Source: Clostridia bacterium (lineage in GTDB: Bacteria > Bacillota_A > Clostridia > Christensenellales > Aristaeellaceae). Taken from it: a stretch of DNA of 5,027 nucleotides. The position numbers were made by a program, and so were the translations under genes. Below the pieces are notes generated by a model. It was not told the origin of the DNA, searched no databases, and saw nothing but the letters and a program-made list of their open reading frames with translations. Numbering within the stretch: the stretch's first letter is position 1; each line of letters begins with the position of its first letter. Positions 1 through 5,027 of this stretch are shown here, one piece after another. The stretch is taken from assembly GCA_017509065.1 (NCBI GenBank), contig JAFWQM010000082.1, positions 1 to 5,027 on the forward strand, written 5' to 3'.

Positions 1-678
1 GCAGTGCATGGACGCCATGCCCTTGAGGGGCAGGTAATAGTTCATCATGGAGAACATGCCCTTCTTCATTTCGCCGCCGTACCAGGTATTCAGGATCACC
101 TGTTCACGGCTGGTCACGTTGAAGGCCACCACGGTTTCGCTGTTCAGGCCCAGTTCCTTGTACTGTTCGCACTTGGCCTTGGAGGCGGTGTACACGATGA
201 AGTCCGGTTCAAAGTTGGCTTCTTCCTCGGCGGTGGGCTTGATGAACATGTTGCGCACGAAATGCGCCTGCCAGGCCACTTCCATCATAAAGCGCACGGC
301 CATGCGGCTGTCCTTGGTGGCGCCGCAGAACGCGTCCACCACGTACAGCTTCTTGCCGCTCAGTTCCTTCTGGGCCAGCTCCTTCACCACTTTCCAGGTT
401 TCCTGGGTCATGGGATGGTTGTCGTTCTTGTATTCAGCGGAGGTCCACCACACGGTGTCCTTGCTGTTTTCGTCCATGACGATGTACTTGTCCTTGGGGG
501 AACGGCCGGTATAAATGCCGGTCATCACGTTGACCGCGCCCAGTTCGCTTTCCTTGCCCACGTCGTAACCAGTCAGGGACGGGTCCATCTCGTCCTTGTA
601 GAGCAGTTCATAGGAGGGATTGTAAACGATTTCCTTGGTGCCGGTGATGCCGTACTTGGTCAGATCAATGTTCGCCAT
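1..678 (-). CDS. pckA: ATP-dependent phosphoenolpyruvate carboxykinase, N-terminal part (runs off the left edge)
   Basis: This enzyme interconverts oxaloacetate plus ATP with phosphoenolpyruvate, CO2 and ADP in the cytoplasm, either for gluconeogenesis or, in many anaerobes, in the CO2-fixing direction. The visible 226 residues begin [10 protein letters not shown]. They contain TGRSPKDKY at 57-65, whose R59 matches the oxaloacetate-binding Arg65 of E. coli PckA. They also contain [16 protein letters not shown] at 199-214, in which Y200 and K206 match Tyr207 and the metal-binding Lys213, and SMHC at the window edge, where H225 matches the metal ligand His232. The nucleotide P-loop and the C-terminal half lie outside the window; family members are about 530-540 residues long. 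The ATG at 678 is preceded by AAAAGGGG (695-688), 9 bases away, which fixes the start. Codon use is strongly biased to AAG, GGC, CTG and ACC, as expected for a highly expressed gene. It has its own promoter and is not obviously co-transcribed with the upstream GGDEF gene. The identification is very secure. Confidence 0.97.
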   Translation of the reverse strand, partial: MANIDLTKYGITGTKEIVYNPSYELLYKDEMDPSLTGYDVGKESELGAVNVMTGIYTGRSPKDKYIVMDENSKDTVWWTSAEYKNDNHPMTQETWKVVKELAQKELSGKKLYVVDAFCGATKDSRMAVRFMMEVAWQAHFVRNMFIKPTAEEEANFEPDFIVYTASKAKCEQYKELGLNSETVVAFNVTSREQVILNTWYGGEMKKGMFSMMNYYLPLKGMASMHC

Positions 679-725
679 GTTTCTAAACCCCTTTTCTTAT
701 CAATTAGGATGAAACAGAATTGCAC

Positions 726-751
726 CGGAGGCCGGAAATCCCCAACCTCCG
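726..751 (-). promoter_or_regulatory. Stem-loop at the 5' end of the pckA leader
   Basis: Read on the minus strand, GGAGGTTGG and CCGGCCTCC pair as a 9-bp stem (two G-U pairs) closed by the loop GGATTT, with one further C-G pair outside. The predicted transcription start (about 753-754) lies 2-3 bases upstream, so the pckA mRNA would begin almost directly with this hairpin. The ribosome binding site is about 30 bases further downstream and is not in the stem. A 5'-terminal hairpin of this kind can protect mRNA from 5'-end-dependent decay; that role is inferred. It has no U-tract and does not look like a terminator. Confidence 0.5.
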
Positions 752-759
752 CCTTATAC

Positions 760-788
760 AGTATACCATATCGCTTCCAGCCGGTCAA
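760..788 (-). promoter_or_regulatory. pckA promoter (sigma-A type, extended -10)
   Basis: On the minus strand there is a -35 box TTGACC (788-783), a spacer of exactly 17 bases and a -10 box TATACT (765-760). TGG directly before the -10 box gives an extended -10 (TGnTATACT). The predicted start is near 753-754, giving a leader of about 75 bases before the pckA ATG. It lies about 40 bases beyond the stop codon of the upstream GGDEF gene, so pckA can be expressed on its own. It is close to consensus at both boxes. Confidence 0.8.
765..780 (-). promoter_or_regulatory. Possible cre-like (CcpA) site in the pckA promoter spacer
   Basis: The minus-strand sequence CTGGAAGCGATATGGT fits the left and central part of the cre consensus WTGNAARCGNWWWCAW (TGGAAGCG followed by an A/T run), but the closing CA is GG. 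It lies between the -35 and -10 boxes, where a bound repressor would block RNA polymerase. Catabolite repression of a gluconeogenic gene would make physiological sense. The match is incomplete and the real regulator of pckA in this organism is unknown, so this is a candidate only. Confidence 0.3.
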
Positions 789-814
789 TGCGGAAAATGT
801 GTCAAAACTATTGC

Positions 815-831
815 CTGATCGGACAGATCAG
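815..831 (-). terminator. Weak inverted repeat at the end of the GGDEF gene, possible terminator
   Basis: CTGATC and GATCAG form 6-bp arms around a 5-base loop (TGTCC on the minus strand), overlapping the TGA stop of the GGDEF gene. Downstream on that strand comes GCAATAGTTTTG, a poor and delayed T-rich stretch. The stem is short and only half GC, so termination would be inefficient at best; it could equally be a chance palindrome. No better terminator is visible between the two genes. Confidence 0.25.
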
Positions 832-2756
832 AAACCGTCCGAGCGGTACTTTTGCTTTTCCGTGTACATGGCCTTATCCGCGCCGCTCAGATACATTTCC
901 GCCTCGCTTTGAATGGACGCCGTACCCGACGGATCGGGGACGCTTCCAAAGCAGCCGATGCTGACCGAAATCTGATAATTCTTCCCGGCTCTCCGCTGGC
1001 TTTGGCTGATCCGCTCCCGCACGCCGCGGATAAACGTTTCCTCCATGGCGCGGTCATAGTTTTTCGCCAGCACCACAAATTCATCCCCGCCGGAGCGGAT
1101 GCAGATTTCGTCATGCCGGGCGCTGGCGCGCATGGCGTCGGCAATGGCCCGAAGGCAGAAATCCCCCTCCGCGTGCCCGTAGCGGTCGTTGATTTTCTTC
1201 ATATTATTCATATCGATCAGGAACACCGCCAGTTCCGTGCCCGCCGCGCGGCATTCCTCAAAATATTCCTCAAAAAAGCGGTAATAGCCCCGGCGGTTGT
1301 ACAGCCCGGTCAGCATATCCGTCTGGTACAGATATTCCAGTTCTTTCACCGTATCTTTTAACTGATTCCGTAAAAACCAGTTGGTCAGGATCACGCTGAT
1401 GCTCACCAGCCAGGATTTGATATGCAGCTGTCCCAGCTCCTTGAGCTCCGGGTCCACGATAAAATACCCTAAGAAATACTGCAAATGGTGCACCGGGAAA
1501 ATATAGTACGGCTTATCGTCGTTCATCATTTCCTCGGGCAGCAGCTGGCCCGCCGGCAAGCTCTGCCGCCTGACGGGCTGGCCGTTCCATACGCCGCAGA
1601 CCACATCGAAGCGCTCGTCCCGCAGGGAATCCCGGTCCTTGATCATCTTTTTCTGCTCCCAGCCGTGGATCAGGCACAGCACGGCGTCCTTAAAGCCCGT
1701 CTCCCGCAGGCAGCCTTCCTGAATCTCGTTAAAAATATCCTCCAGGGTTTCATCCGACGCGCCGCCGAGGAACAAATTGGTGTTGGACAGCGCTAAGCTT
1801 TCCAGGTGGGTGACCATGCGAATATATTTTTCCCGGATCAAATCCCGCCGGTAGACCCCGAAAGGCTCGCAGCCGCAGGACTGGCGAAGGCAGAGCATGC
1901 CGGGAACGGCGGTGACTTTCTCCACCTGCCCGCCGTGCAAAAGCTTTTTCAGCGTCTCCATCCCGGTTTGGCCCACCCGGAAGAAGGGCTGGGCGGAGGT
2001 GGTGAGGGAAGGTTCGTTGAACCGCGCCCGCAGGATATCGTCGTATCCCGTCACGATCACGTCCCCCGGCACCTGAAAGCCCTGGGCTTCCAGCGCCTGG
2101 ATCACGCCGATGGCGGTATAATCGTTCACGCATACGATGGCATCGGGCAGCTTTTTATCGCCCTTGGCCGCGTAATCCTTGAGGATGGCGTCCACGATCT
2201 CCGGCCCGCATTCCGGACGGAGCGCGCCGTAATAAATCCGGCTGTCGTCGTTGGGAAGCCCATACGCCGCCAGGGTTTTTTGGAAAATCTCGATGCGTTC
2301 CTCACAGAAGGAACGCTCGCGCGGCCCGGCCACATGAACGATGTCCCGGCACCCATGCGCGCAAATGATGTGCTCGATCAGCTCGGTAAAAGACAGCGCC
2401 TGATCGTTGACGACGCTGTAGGTATCTTCCTTCACCGTACCCAGGGTGATGACCCGGCAGGGGGCCGCTTTCTTGAGCCGTTCGATGGGCGCGATAAAAG
2501 ACTCCGTCATATAGGTGTCAAAGGTGATCAGCGCGTCATATTCTTTCAGGTCCGGCAGCAAATAGACCGCAAATTCGCCGGTATCGTAATCCTGATACCG
2601 GTCATAATTCCGGCTGGTATGGTTATCCGCGAAGCTGGTAAAGAACAGGATTTTCAGTTCTTCCCCGCAAGCCTCTTTCAGCAGGCCTTCAACGGTTTCC
2701 CGTACCATATCCTCATACAGGGCGGAGATAAATACGGCGATTTTCTTTCGTTCCAT
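828..2756 (-). CDS. LacI-type ligand-binding sensor diguanylate cyclase (GGDEF protein)
   Basis: This is a predicted cytoplasmic diguanylate cyclase, making c-di-GMP from two GTP under control of a small-molecule sensor. The 642 residues start MERKKIAVF, with no signal peptide and no helix-turn-helix. Residues 5-290 are a LacI/periplasmic-binding-like domain, with the family hallmarks TGYDD at 236-240 and PSLTT at 249-253. RQSCGC at 291-296 is the conserved tail of this domain in Clostridia. About 315-445 looks like a GAF-like sensory region ending FPVHHLQYFLGYFIV. A helical linker follows, then GGDEF from about 475: DMLTGLYNRR, the metal-site D515, N523-D524, YGH and an intact GGDEF at 556-560. 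The product-inhibition site is RHDE (547-550), RxxE instead of RxxD. The position two residues after the metal Asp is Asn, usually Asp. It lies between a sugar-binding protein gene and pckA, has its own promoter, and shows less biased codons than either neighbour. The ligand is unknown; the sensor fold suggests a sugar. Domain calls are firm; in vivo activity is inferred. Confidence 0.93.
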   Translation of the reverse strand: MERKKIAVFISALYEDMVRETVEGLLKEACGEELKILFFTSFADNHTSRNYDRYQDYDTGEFAVYLLPDLKEYDALITFDTYMTESFIAPIERLKKAAPCRVITLGTVKEDTYSVVNDQALSFTELIEHIICAHGCRDIVHVAGPRERSFCEERIEIFQKTLAAYGLPNDDSRIYYGALRPECGPEIVDAILKDYAAKGDKKLPDAIVCVNDYTAIGVIQALEAQGFQVPGDVIVTGYDDILRARFNEPSLTTSAQPFFRVGQTGMETLKKLLHGGQVEKVTAVPGMLCLRQSCGCEPFGVYRRDLIREKYIRMVTHLESLALSNTNLFLGGASDETLEDIFNEIQEGCLRETGFKDAVLCLIHGWEQKKMIKDRDSLRDERFDVVCGVWNGQPVRRQSLPAGQLLPEEMMNDDKPYYIFPVHHLQYFLGYFIVDPELKELGQLHIKSWLVSISVILTNWFLRNQLKDTVKELEYLYQTDMLTGLYNRRGYYRFFEEYFEECRAAGTELAVFLIDMNNMKKINDRYGHAEGDFCLRAIADAMRASARHDEICIRSGGDEFVVLAKNYDRAMEETFIRGVRERISQSQRRAGKNYQISVSIGCFGSVPDPSGTASIQSEAEMYLSGADKAMYTEKQKYRSDGF

Positions 2757-2771
2757 ACAGCAATGCCCCAA
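2754..2771 (-). promoter_or_regulatory. Start region of the GGDEF gene: ATG at 2756 preferred over TTG at 2771
   Basis: The reading frame could begin five codons earlier at a TTG (2771-2769), which would add MGHCC. The ATG at 2756-2754 is preferred because GGGG (2769-2766) lies 9 bases before it and can act as a weak Shine-Dalgarno sequence. The TTG is preceded directly by CCGGGA, with no purine-rich box at a usable distance. Starting at the ATG also puts the first beta strand (KKIAVFIS) at the very N-terminus, as expected for a LacI-like effector domain lacking its DNA-binding part. The weak ribosome binding site suggests low translation, which suits a regulator. Confidence 0.65.
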
Positions 2772-2823
2772 TCCCGGTTTTGATCAGTTTGAAAGATGAA
2801 TCGTTTTGCTTGAAATCCACATC

Positions 2824-2852
2824 ATTATATCAGATAAATTTTTTGTTTTCAA
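2824..2852 (-). promoter_or_regulatory. Promoter of the GGDEF sensor gene
   Basis: On the minus strand there is a -35 box TTGAAA (2852-2847), a 17-base A/T-rich spacer and a perfect -10 box TATAAT (2829-2824). The predicted start near 2817 gives a leader of about 60 bases before the ATG at 2756. That leader contains TTTCAA and CAAAAC twice each, and a TGATCA palindrome (2781-2786), but no known operator. It lies about 50 bases past the terminator of the upstream binding-protein gene, so the regulator is a separate transcription unit. Confidence 0.8.
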
Positions 2853-2898
2853 CTTATTCCGAGGGTCAGCGCTCATGTTGATGAGGATTTGTACAAAC

Positions 2899-2936
2899 GC
2901 AAGAAAAGAGGACGGCGCGGGGCCGTCCTCTCTTGC
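2899..2936 (-). terminator. Intrinsic terminator of the sugar-binding protein gene
   Basis: GAGGACGGC and GCCGTCCTC form a perfect 9-bp GC-rich stem (2930-2922 with 2916-2908) around a 5-base loop. On the minus strand it is followed by TTTTCTTG. Outer arms GCAAGA and TCTTGC can extend the pairing across a small bulge, using part of the T-stretch. The hairpin begins about 35 bases after the binding-protein stop codon. The opposite strand has only a weak T-stretch (TCTTGCTTCGTT), so it probably works mainly in the minus direction, separating the transport gene from the GGDEF gene promoter. Confidence 0.8.
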
Positions 2937-2971
2937 TTCGTTATTGATTTGCCGAGGGTTCAATCAGACGA

Positions 2972-4558
2972 TCAGATTTCGCCCAGCGCGCGGCGGTTGA
3001 TCTCGGTGAGCTCTTCCAAGCCGTAGGCGTTGAGCTGCTCGCAATAAGCATCCCATTCGGCCTCCACATCAGCCTGGCCGGCGATCCACTGCGCGGTCTT
3101 GTTCTTGATGTAGCTCTCGAGGTCGGCGCGGATCTCAGCGGCACGGCTCGTATCATCCTCAGAAGTGCTCCAGACCTGCGGGAAGAACTCGTTCAGATAG
3201 GGGCCATAAAGCTCCATCTTCATCTCGTTCTGGAGGTCGGGATCGGGCTCGTCCTTGCCGAAGGGCAGGACCTTGTTGTCATGATAGTAGCGCGGCAGGG
3301 AGTTGGCGAAGCGGTTGCTCCAGCTGTACTTTTCCTTCTGCTCGTCGCTCCAGCCGCTCTGGTCGGTTTCCTGATAGAGGCCGTCAGCCAGCTTGGTCAT
3401 GCAGATGCCCAGAGGGCCGGTAGAGGTCTGCTGAGACACGTCGGCCTCATACAGGTTGTTGAACCAGCGGATGATGATGGCCTGTTTCTCTTCGTCGCAC
3501 TTGTCGGTGAGGACAGCCTGGGTGCGGAACAGGGTGACGCCGGGGGTGGTGCGATGGTACACGGGATTCTCGACGCCCTTCAGCACGGGCAGGGGATGCA
3601 TGGCGTTCTTGACGTACTTCTCATACTCCTCGGTGCCTTCCACGAAATCGTCGTAGGCGTCGCTGGGGCCGTAGGAGATGTCAACGCCGTACAGATCCTG
3701 CTTGCCCTTGGCGGACCAGGTGGCCACGTCCTGAGTGAAGAGCTCGGGGTCGATCAGGCCTTCCTTGTACAGGTCAGCGAAGAACAGGATGAACTGCTTG
3801 TAGCCTTCGGTGTTGGCGTTGAAGGTGATCTTGCCGTCAACCAGCGCGAAGTAGGGGAACTGGTTCTTGGCGCCAGCCGCGTCCACGCCCCACCAGCCGG
3901 CGAGCTTGCTGATGTCCAGGTTGTTCGGGTCGCCGGAGAAGGGGATCTCATCGGTGGGATCGCCGTTGCCGTTGGCATCCTGATCGCGGAAGGCAATCAG
4001 GACTTCCTTCAGCTCTTCGGGGGTGGTGGGCATTTCGAGGCCCAGGCGATCCAGCCACTGCTGGTTGATGTAGGGGATGTAGAACACTTCGGGTTCAGCC
4101 ACAACGTAAGGGATAGAATAGATGTGGCCGTCCGGCAGGGTCATGGAAGCGCGCACACCGGGCTTTTCCAGAACTTCCATGATGTTGGGGGCGTACTTCT
4201 CGAACAGGTCCTCAAGGGGGAGGAAGGTCTGATCGTTCATGCCCAGCTCGATCAGGTCCTTGTCGCCAAGGGTCCAGCCGGCAATAACGTCGGCGTAGTC
4301 GCCGCTGGAGAGCTCGATGCCGAGCTTCTCAGTCTGCACCTGATAGGGAGCCATGCGCCAGTCGATGGTAACGCCGGTCATCTCCTCCAGGATCGGGAAC
4401 ATGACCTTGTCTTCCGGCAGACCGCTGTCATCCAGGAAGATGGAGAAGGTGTAGGGCTCATTCACGATGGGGAGGCCGGTCTCGTTCCAGTCAACAGCCA
4501 GCGCGGGAACGCTGGTGAAAACCATGAGAGCAGCCAGTACCAGGGCCAGTTTCTTCAT
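2972..4558 (-). CDS. Extracellular sugar-binding protein of an LplA/YtcQ-type ABC importer
   Basis: This 528-residue family 1 solute-binding protein captures a carbohydrate outside the cell and delivers it to the membrane permeases of an ABC importer. Residues 1-21 are a signal peptide: KK, a hydrophobic core, then ALA followed by VDW, a type I signal peptidase site. There is no lipobox cysteine, which is unusual for a Gram-positive binding protein. D192-E204 (DQDANGNGDPTDE) is an EF-hand-like calcium loop of the kind known in AlgQ-type and related binding proteins. Other family features are FPILEEMTGV (54-63), LPDGHIYSIPY (141-151) and WLDRLGLEMPTTPEEL (168-183). The ATG at 4558 has a strong AAGGAGG 7 bases upstream, favouring high expression, and codons are highly biased. 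It follows an LplC-type permease gene after a 231-base gap with an inverted repeat, and ends in a terminator. The substrate cannot be read from sequence; lipo-oligosaccharide, pectin-derived or uronate oligosaccharides are typical of relatives. A small non-sugar ligand is less likely. Confidence 0.93.
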   Translation of the reverse strand: MKKLALVLAALMVFTSVPALAVDWNETGLPIVNEPYTFSIFLDDSGLPEDKVMFPILEEMTGVTIDWRMAPYQVQTEKLGIELSSGDYADVIAGWTLGDKDLIELGMNDQTFLPLEDLFEKYAPNIMEVLEKPGVRASMTLPDGHIYSIPYVVAEPEVFYIPYINQQWLDRLGLEMPTTPEELKEVLIAFRDQDANGNGDPTDEIPFSGDPNNLDISKLAGWWGVDAAGAKNQFPYFALVDGKITFNANTEGYKQFILFFADLYKEGLIDPELFTQDVATWSAKGKQDLYGVDISYGPSDAYDDFVEGTEEYEKYVKNAMHPLPVLKGVENPVYHRTTPGVTLFRTQAVLTDKCDEEKQAIIIRWFNNLYEADVSQQTSTGPLGICMTKLADGLYQETDQSGWSDEQKEKYSWSNRFANSLPRYYHDNKVLPFGKDEPDPDLQNEMKMELYGPYLNEFFPQVWSTSEDDTSRAAEIRADLESYIKNKTAQWIAGQADVEAEWDAYCEQLNAYGLEELTEINRRALGEI

Positions 4559-4660
4559 AGGGGTGCCTCCTTGTAAAAATATTTTCAGGGCTTTCCGCGC
4601 CCTTGGGAACGAATTTAGGGAGTAGGGATTAGGCTCTTATAGGAAAGTGCAAATTCTTTA

Positions 4661-4774
4661 GAGTTGAGAGTGAAGAGTTGAGAGTTGAGATTCTTATAGT
4701 GTTTGAGAGGAAAACAGACAAGCTGTATATCGACTTTTAGTCAATCTTCATCTCAACTCTCAACTCTCCACTCT
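4661..4774. repeat. Inverted heptad-repeat element between permease and binding-protein genes
   Basis: The left arm is four tandem 7-bp units (GAGTTGA, GAGTGAA, GAGTTGA, GAGTTGA; 4661-4688). The right arm holds three units in inverted orientation. Positions 4667-4691 and 4750-4774 pair over 25 bp with a single mismatch, enclosing a 58-base loop. In the loop, 4729-4745 forms a second small hairpin (AUUGACU, AAA, AGUCGAU as minus-strand RNA, with one G-U pair). No protein is encoded. Transcribed with the permease gene, it would fold into a long stem 15 bases after the stop codon, which could slow 3'-end decay or attenuate transcription. There is no terminal T-tract. It may instead be a dispersed intergenic repeat; origin and function are unknown. 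Confidence 0.8.
4693..4721 (-). promoter_or_regulatory. Candidate promoter for the sugar-binding protein gene
   Basis: On the minus strand TTGTCT (4721-4716) is followed by a 17-base spacer and TATAAG (4698-4693). These match the -35 consensus at four and the -10 consensus at five of six bases. The boxes lie in the loop of the inverted heptad repeat, and the start would fall at the top of the left arm, giving a leader of about 130 bases. A binding-protein-specific promoter would explain higher binding-protein than permease expression. A second TATAAG at 4641-4636 lacks a -35 box. Read-through from the permease gene is an alternative. Confidence 0.4.
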
Positions 4775-4789
4775 ATTACCTGCTGCCTT

Positions 4790-5027
4790 TTATCCCTTCA
4801 CAGAGCCGATCATGACGCCCTTAACAAAGTGCTTCTGCACGAAGGGATAGATGATGAGAACCGGGATGGAGGATATGATGATCAGTGAGTACTTCATCAT
4901 TTCCTTCAGGGCGTCCAGCCGCTTCTTTTCCAGCAGTTCCGCCTCAGTCATGACCTGTTTTGTCGCAACGCTCGTGTTCATAACCAGGATGTTTCTCAGC
5001 TCCAGCTGCAGCGGCCACAGCTCACGC
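4790..5027 (-). CDS. Sugar ABC transporter permease, LplC/YtcP type, C-terminal end (runs off the right edge)
   Basis: This is the inner-membrane channel subunit of a carbohydrate ABC importer that would pair with a second permease and the downstream binding protein. Only the last 78 residues are in the window. They start RELWPLQLELRNILV, carry a charged segment (ELLEKKRLDALKEMMK, about 30-45), then one membrane helix (about 45-62, LIIISSIPVLIIYPF) and end FVKGVMIGSVKG. The WPLQ-LRNIL stretch and the YPFxQKxFVKGVMIGxxKG ending are hallmarks of the LplC/YtcP family. The EAA loop that contacts the ATPase lies upstream, beyond the window. The frame stays open to the edge, so the internal Met at 4981 is not the start. 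The TAA stop is at 4792-4790, 231 bases before the binding-protein ATG. The partner permease is presumably further upstream, outside the window. Confidence 0.93.
   Translation of the reverse strand, partial: RELWPLQLELRNILVMNTSVATKQVMTEAELLEKKRLDALKEMMKYSLIIISSIPVLIIYPFVQKHFVKGVMIGSVKG

Noticed and set aside
4..912. Long plus-strand open frame opposite pckA and the end of the GGDEF gene
   Set aside because: It is antisense to the clearly conserved PckA frame and spans the promoter and the end of the neighbouring gene. Its His/Val/Gly-rich translation is typical of the complement of biased GC-rich codons.
1806..2783. Long plus-strand open frame opposite the sensor domain of the GGDEF gene
   Set aside because: The minus frame has clear LacI-like domain motifs. 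The plus frame has no recognisable domain and only reflects codon bias.
2781..2810. Operator-like TGATCA palindrome and repeated TTTCAA/CAAAAC words in the GGDEF leader
   Set aside because: The words are short and A/T-rich, match no known operator, and the adjacent GGDEF protein has no DNA-binding domain that could use them.
2806..3000. Small plus-strand open frame across the terminator and promoter region
   Set aside because: It crosses the binding-protein terminator, the GGDEF promoter and the binding protein's C-terminus, and its product has no recognisable features.
3281..4576. 431-codon plus-strand open frame opposite the sugar-binding protein gene
   Set aside because: The minus frame has a signal peptide, a calcium loop and a strong ribosome binding site. 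The plus translation is a low-complexity Val/Gly/Leu-rich shadow.
4661..4774. CRISPR array
   Set aside because: The repeat unit is only 7 bp, is tandem without spacers and occurs as an inverted pair; no cas gene is present.
4703..4888. Small plus-strand open frame across the right repeat arm into the permease gene
   Set aside because: It is antisense to a conserved permease C-terminus and is partly made of repeat sequence, with no supporting motif.

Overview
The window most resembles a chromosomal stretch from a moderately high-GC member of the Firmicutes, probably class Clostridia (gut or rumen type). The evidence is a sugar ABC transporter of the LplA/LplC (YtcQ/YtcP) type, a cytoplasmic LacI-like sensor joined to GGDEF with the RxSCGC signature common in Clostridia, near-consensus sigma-A promoters and a strong AAGGAGG ribosome binding site. 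The genus cannot be named from this sequence. All four genes lie on the minus strand, so they read from right to left.

Layout in order of transcription. (1) 5027-4790: the last 78 residues of a sugar ABC transporter inner-membrane permease of the LplC type, cut by the window edge. (2) 4789-4559: a 231-base gap holding a block of 7-bp tandem repeats (GAGTTGA) facing an inverted copy of itself, giving a 25-bp arm with one mismatch. A candidate promoter sits in the loop between the arms. (3) 4558-2972: the secreted sugar-binding protein, with a signal peptide but no lipobox cysteine and with an EF-hand-like calcium loop. (4) 2936-2899: a GC-rich intrinsic terminator. (5) 2852-2824: a near-consensus promoter driving a 642-residue protein (2756-828) made of a LacI-type ligand-binding domain, a middle sensory region and a GGDEF diguanylate cyclase domain, with no DNA-binding domain. 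(6) 788-760: an extended -10 promoter with a cre-like element in its spacer, then a leader starting with a hairpin, then pckA (678 to beyond position 1), the N-terminal 226 residues of ATP-dependent phosphoenolpyruvate carboxykinase.

The permease and binding protein belong to one importer, probably for an oligosaccharide or sugar acid. The GGDEF protein next to it has a sugar-type sensor domain, so a plausible reading (inference) is that it turns cytoplasmic ligand levels into c-di-GMP. It has its own promoter and follows a terminator, so it is a neighbour and not clearly a member of the transport operon. pckA is a separate central-metabolism unit, and its promoter suggests possible carbon catabolite control. 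I see no phage, transposase, CRISPR, tRNA or rRNA, and no evidence of a wholly new system. The most unusual element is the inverted heptad repeat between permease and binding protein.
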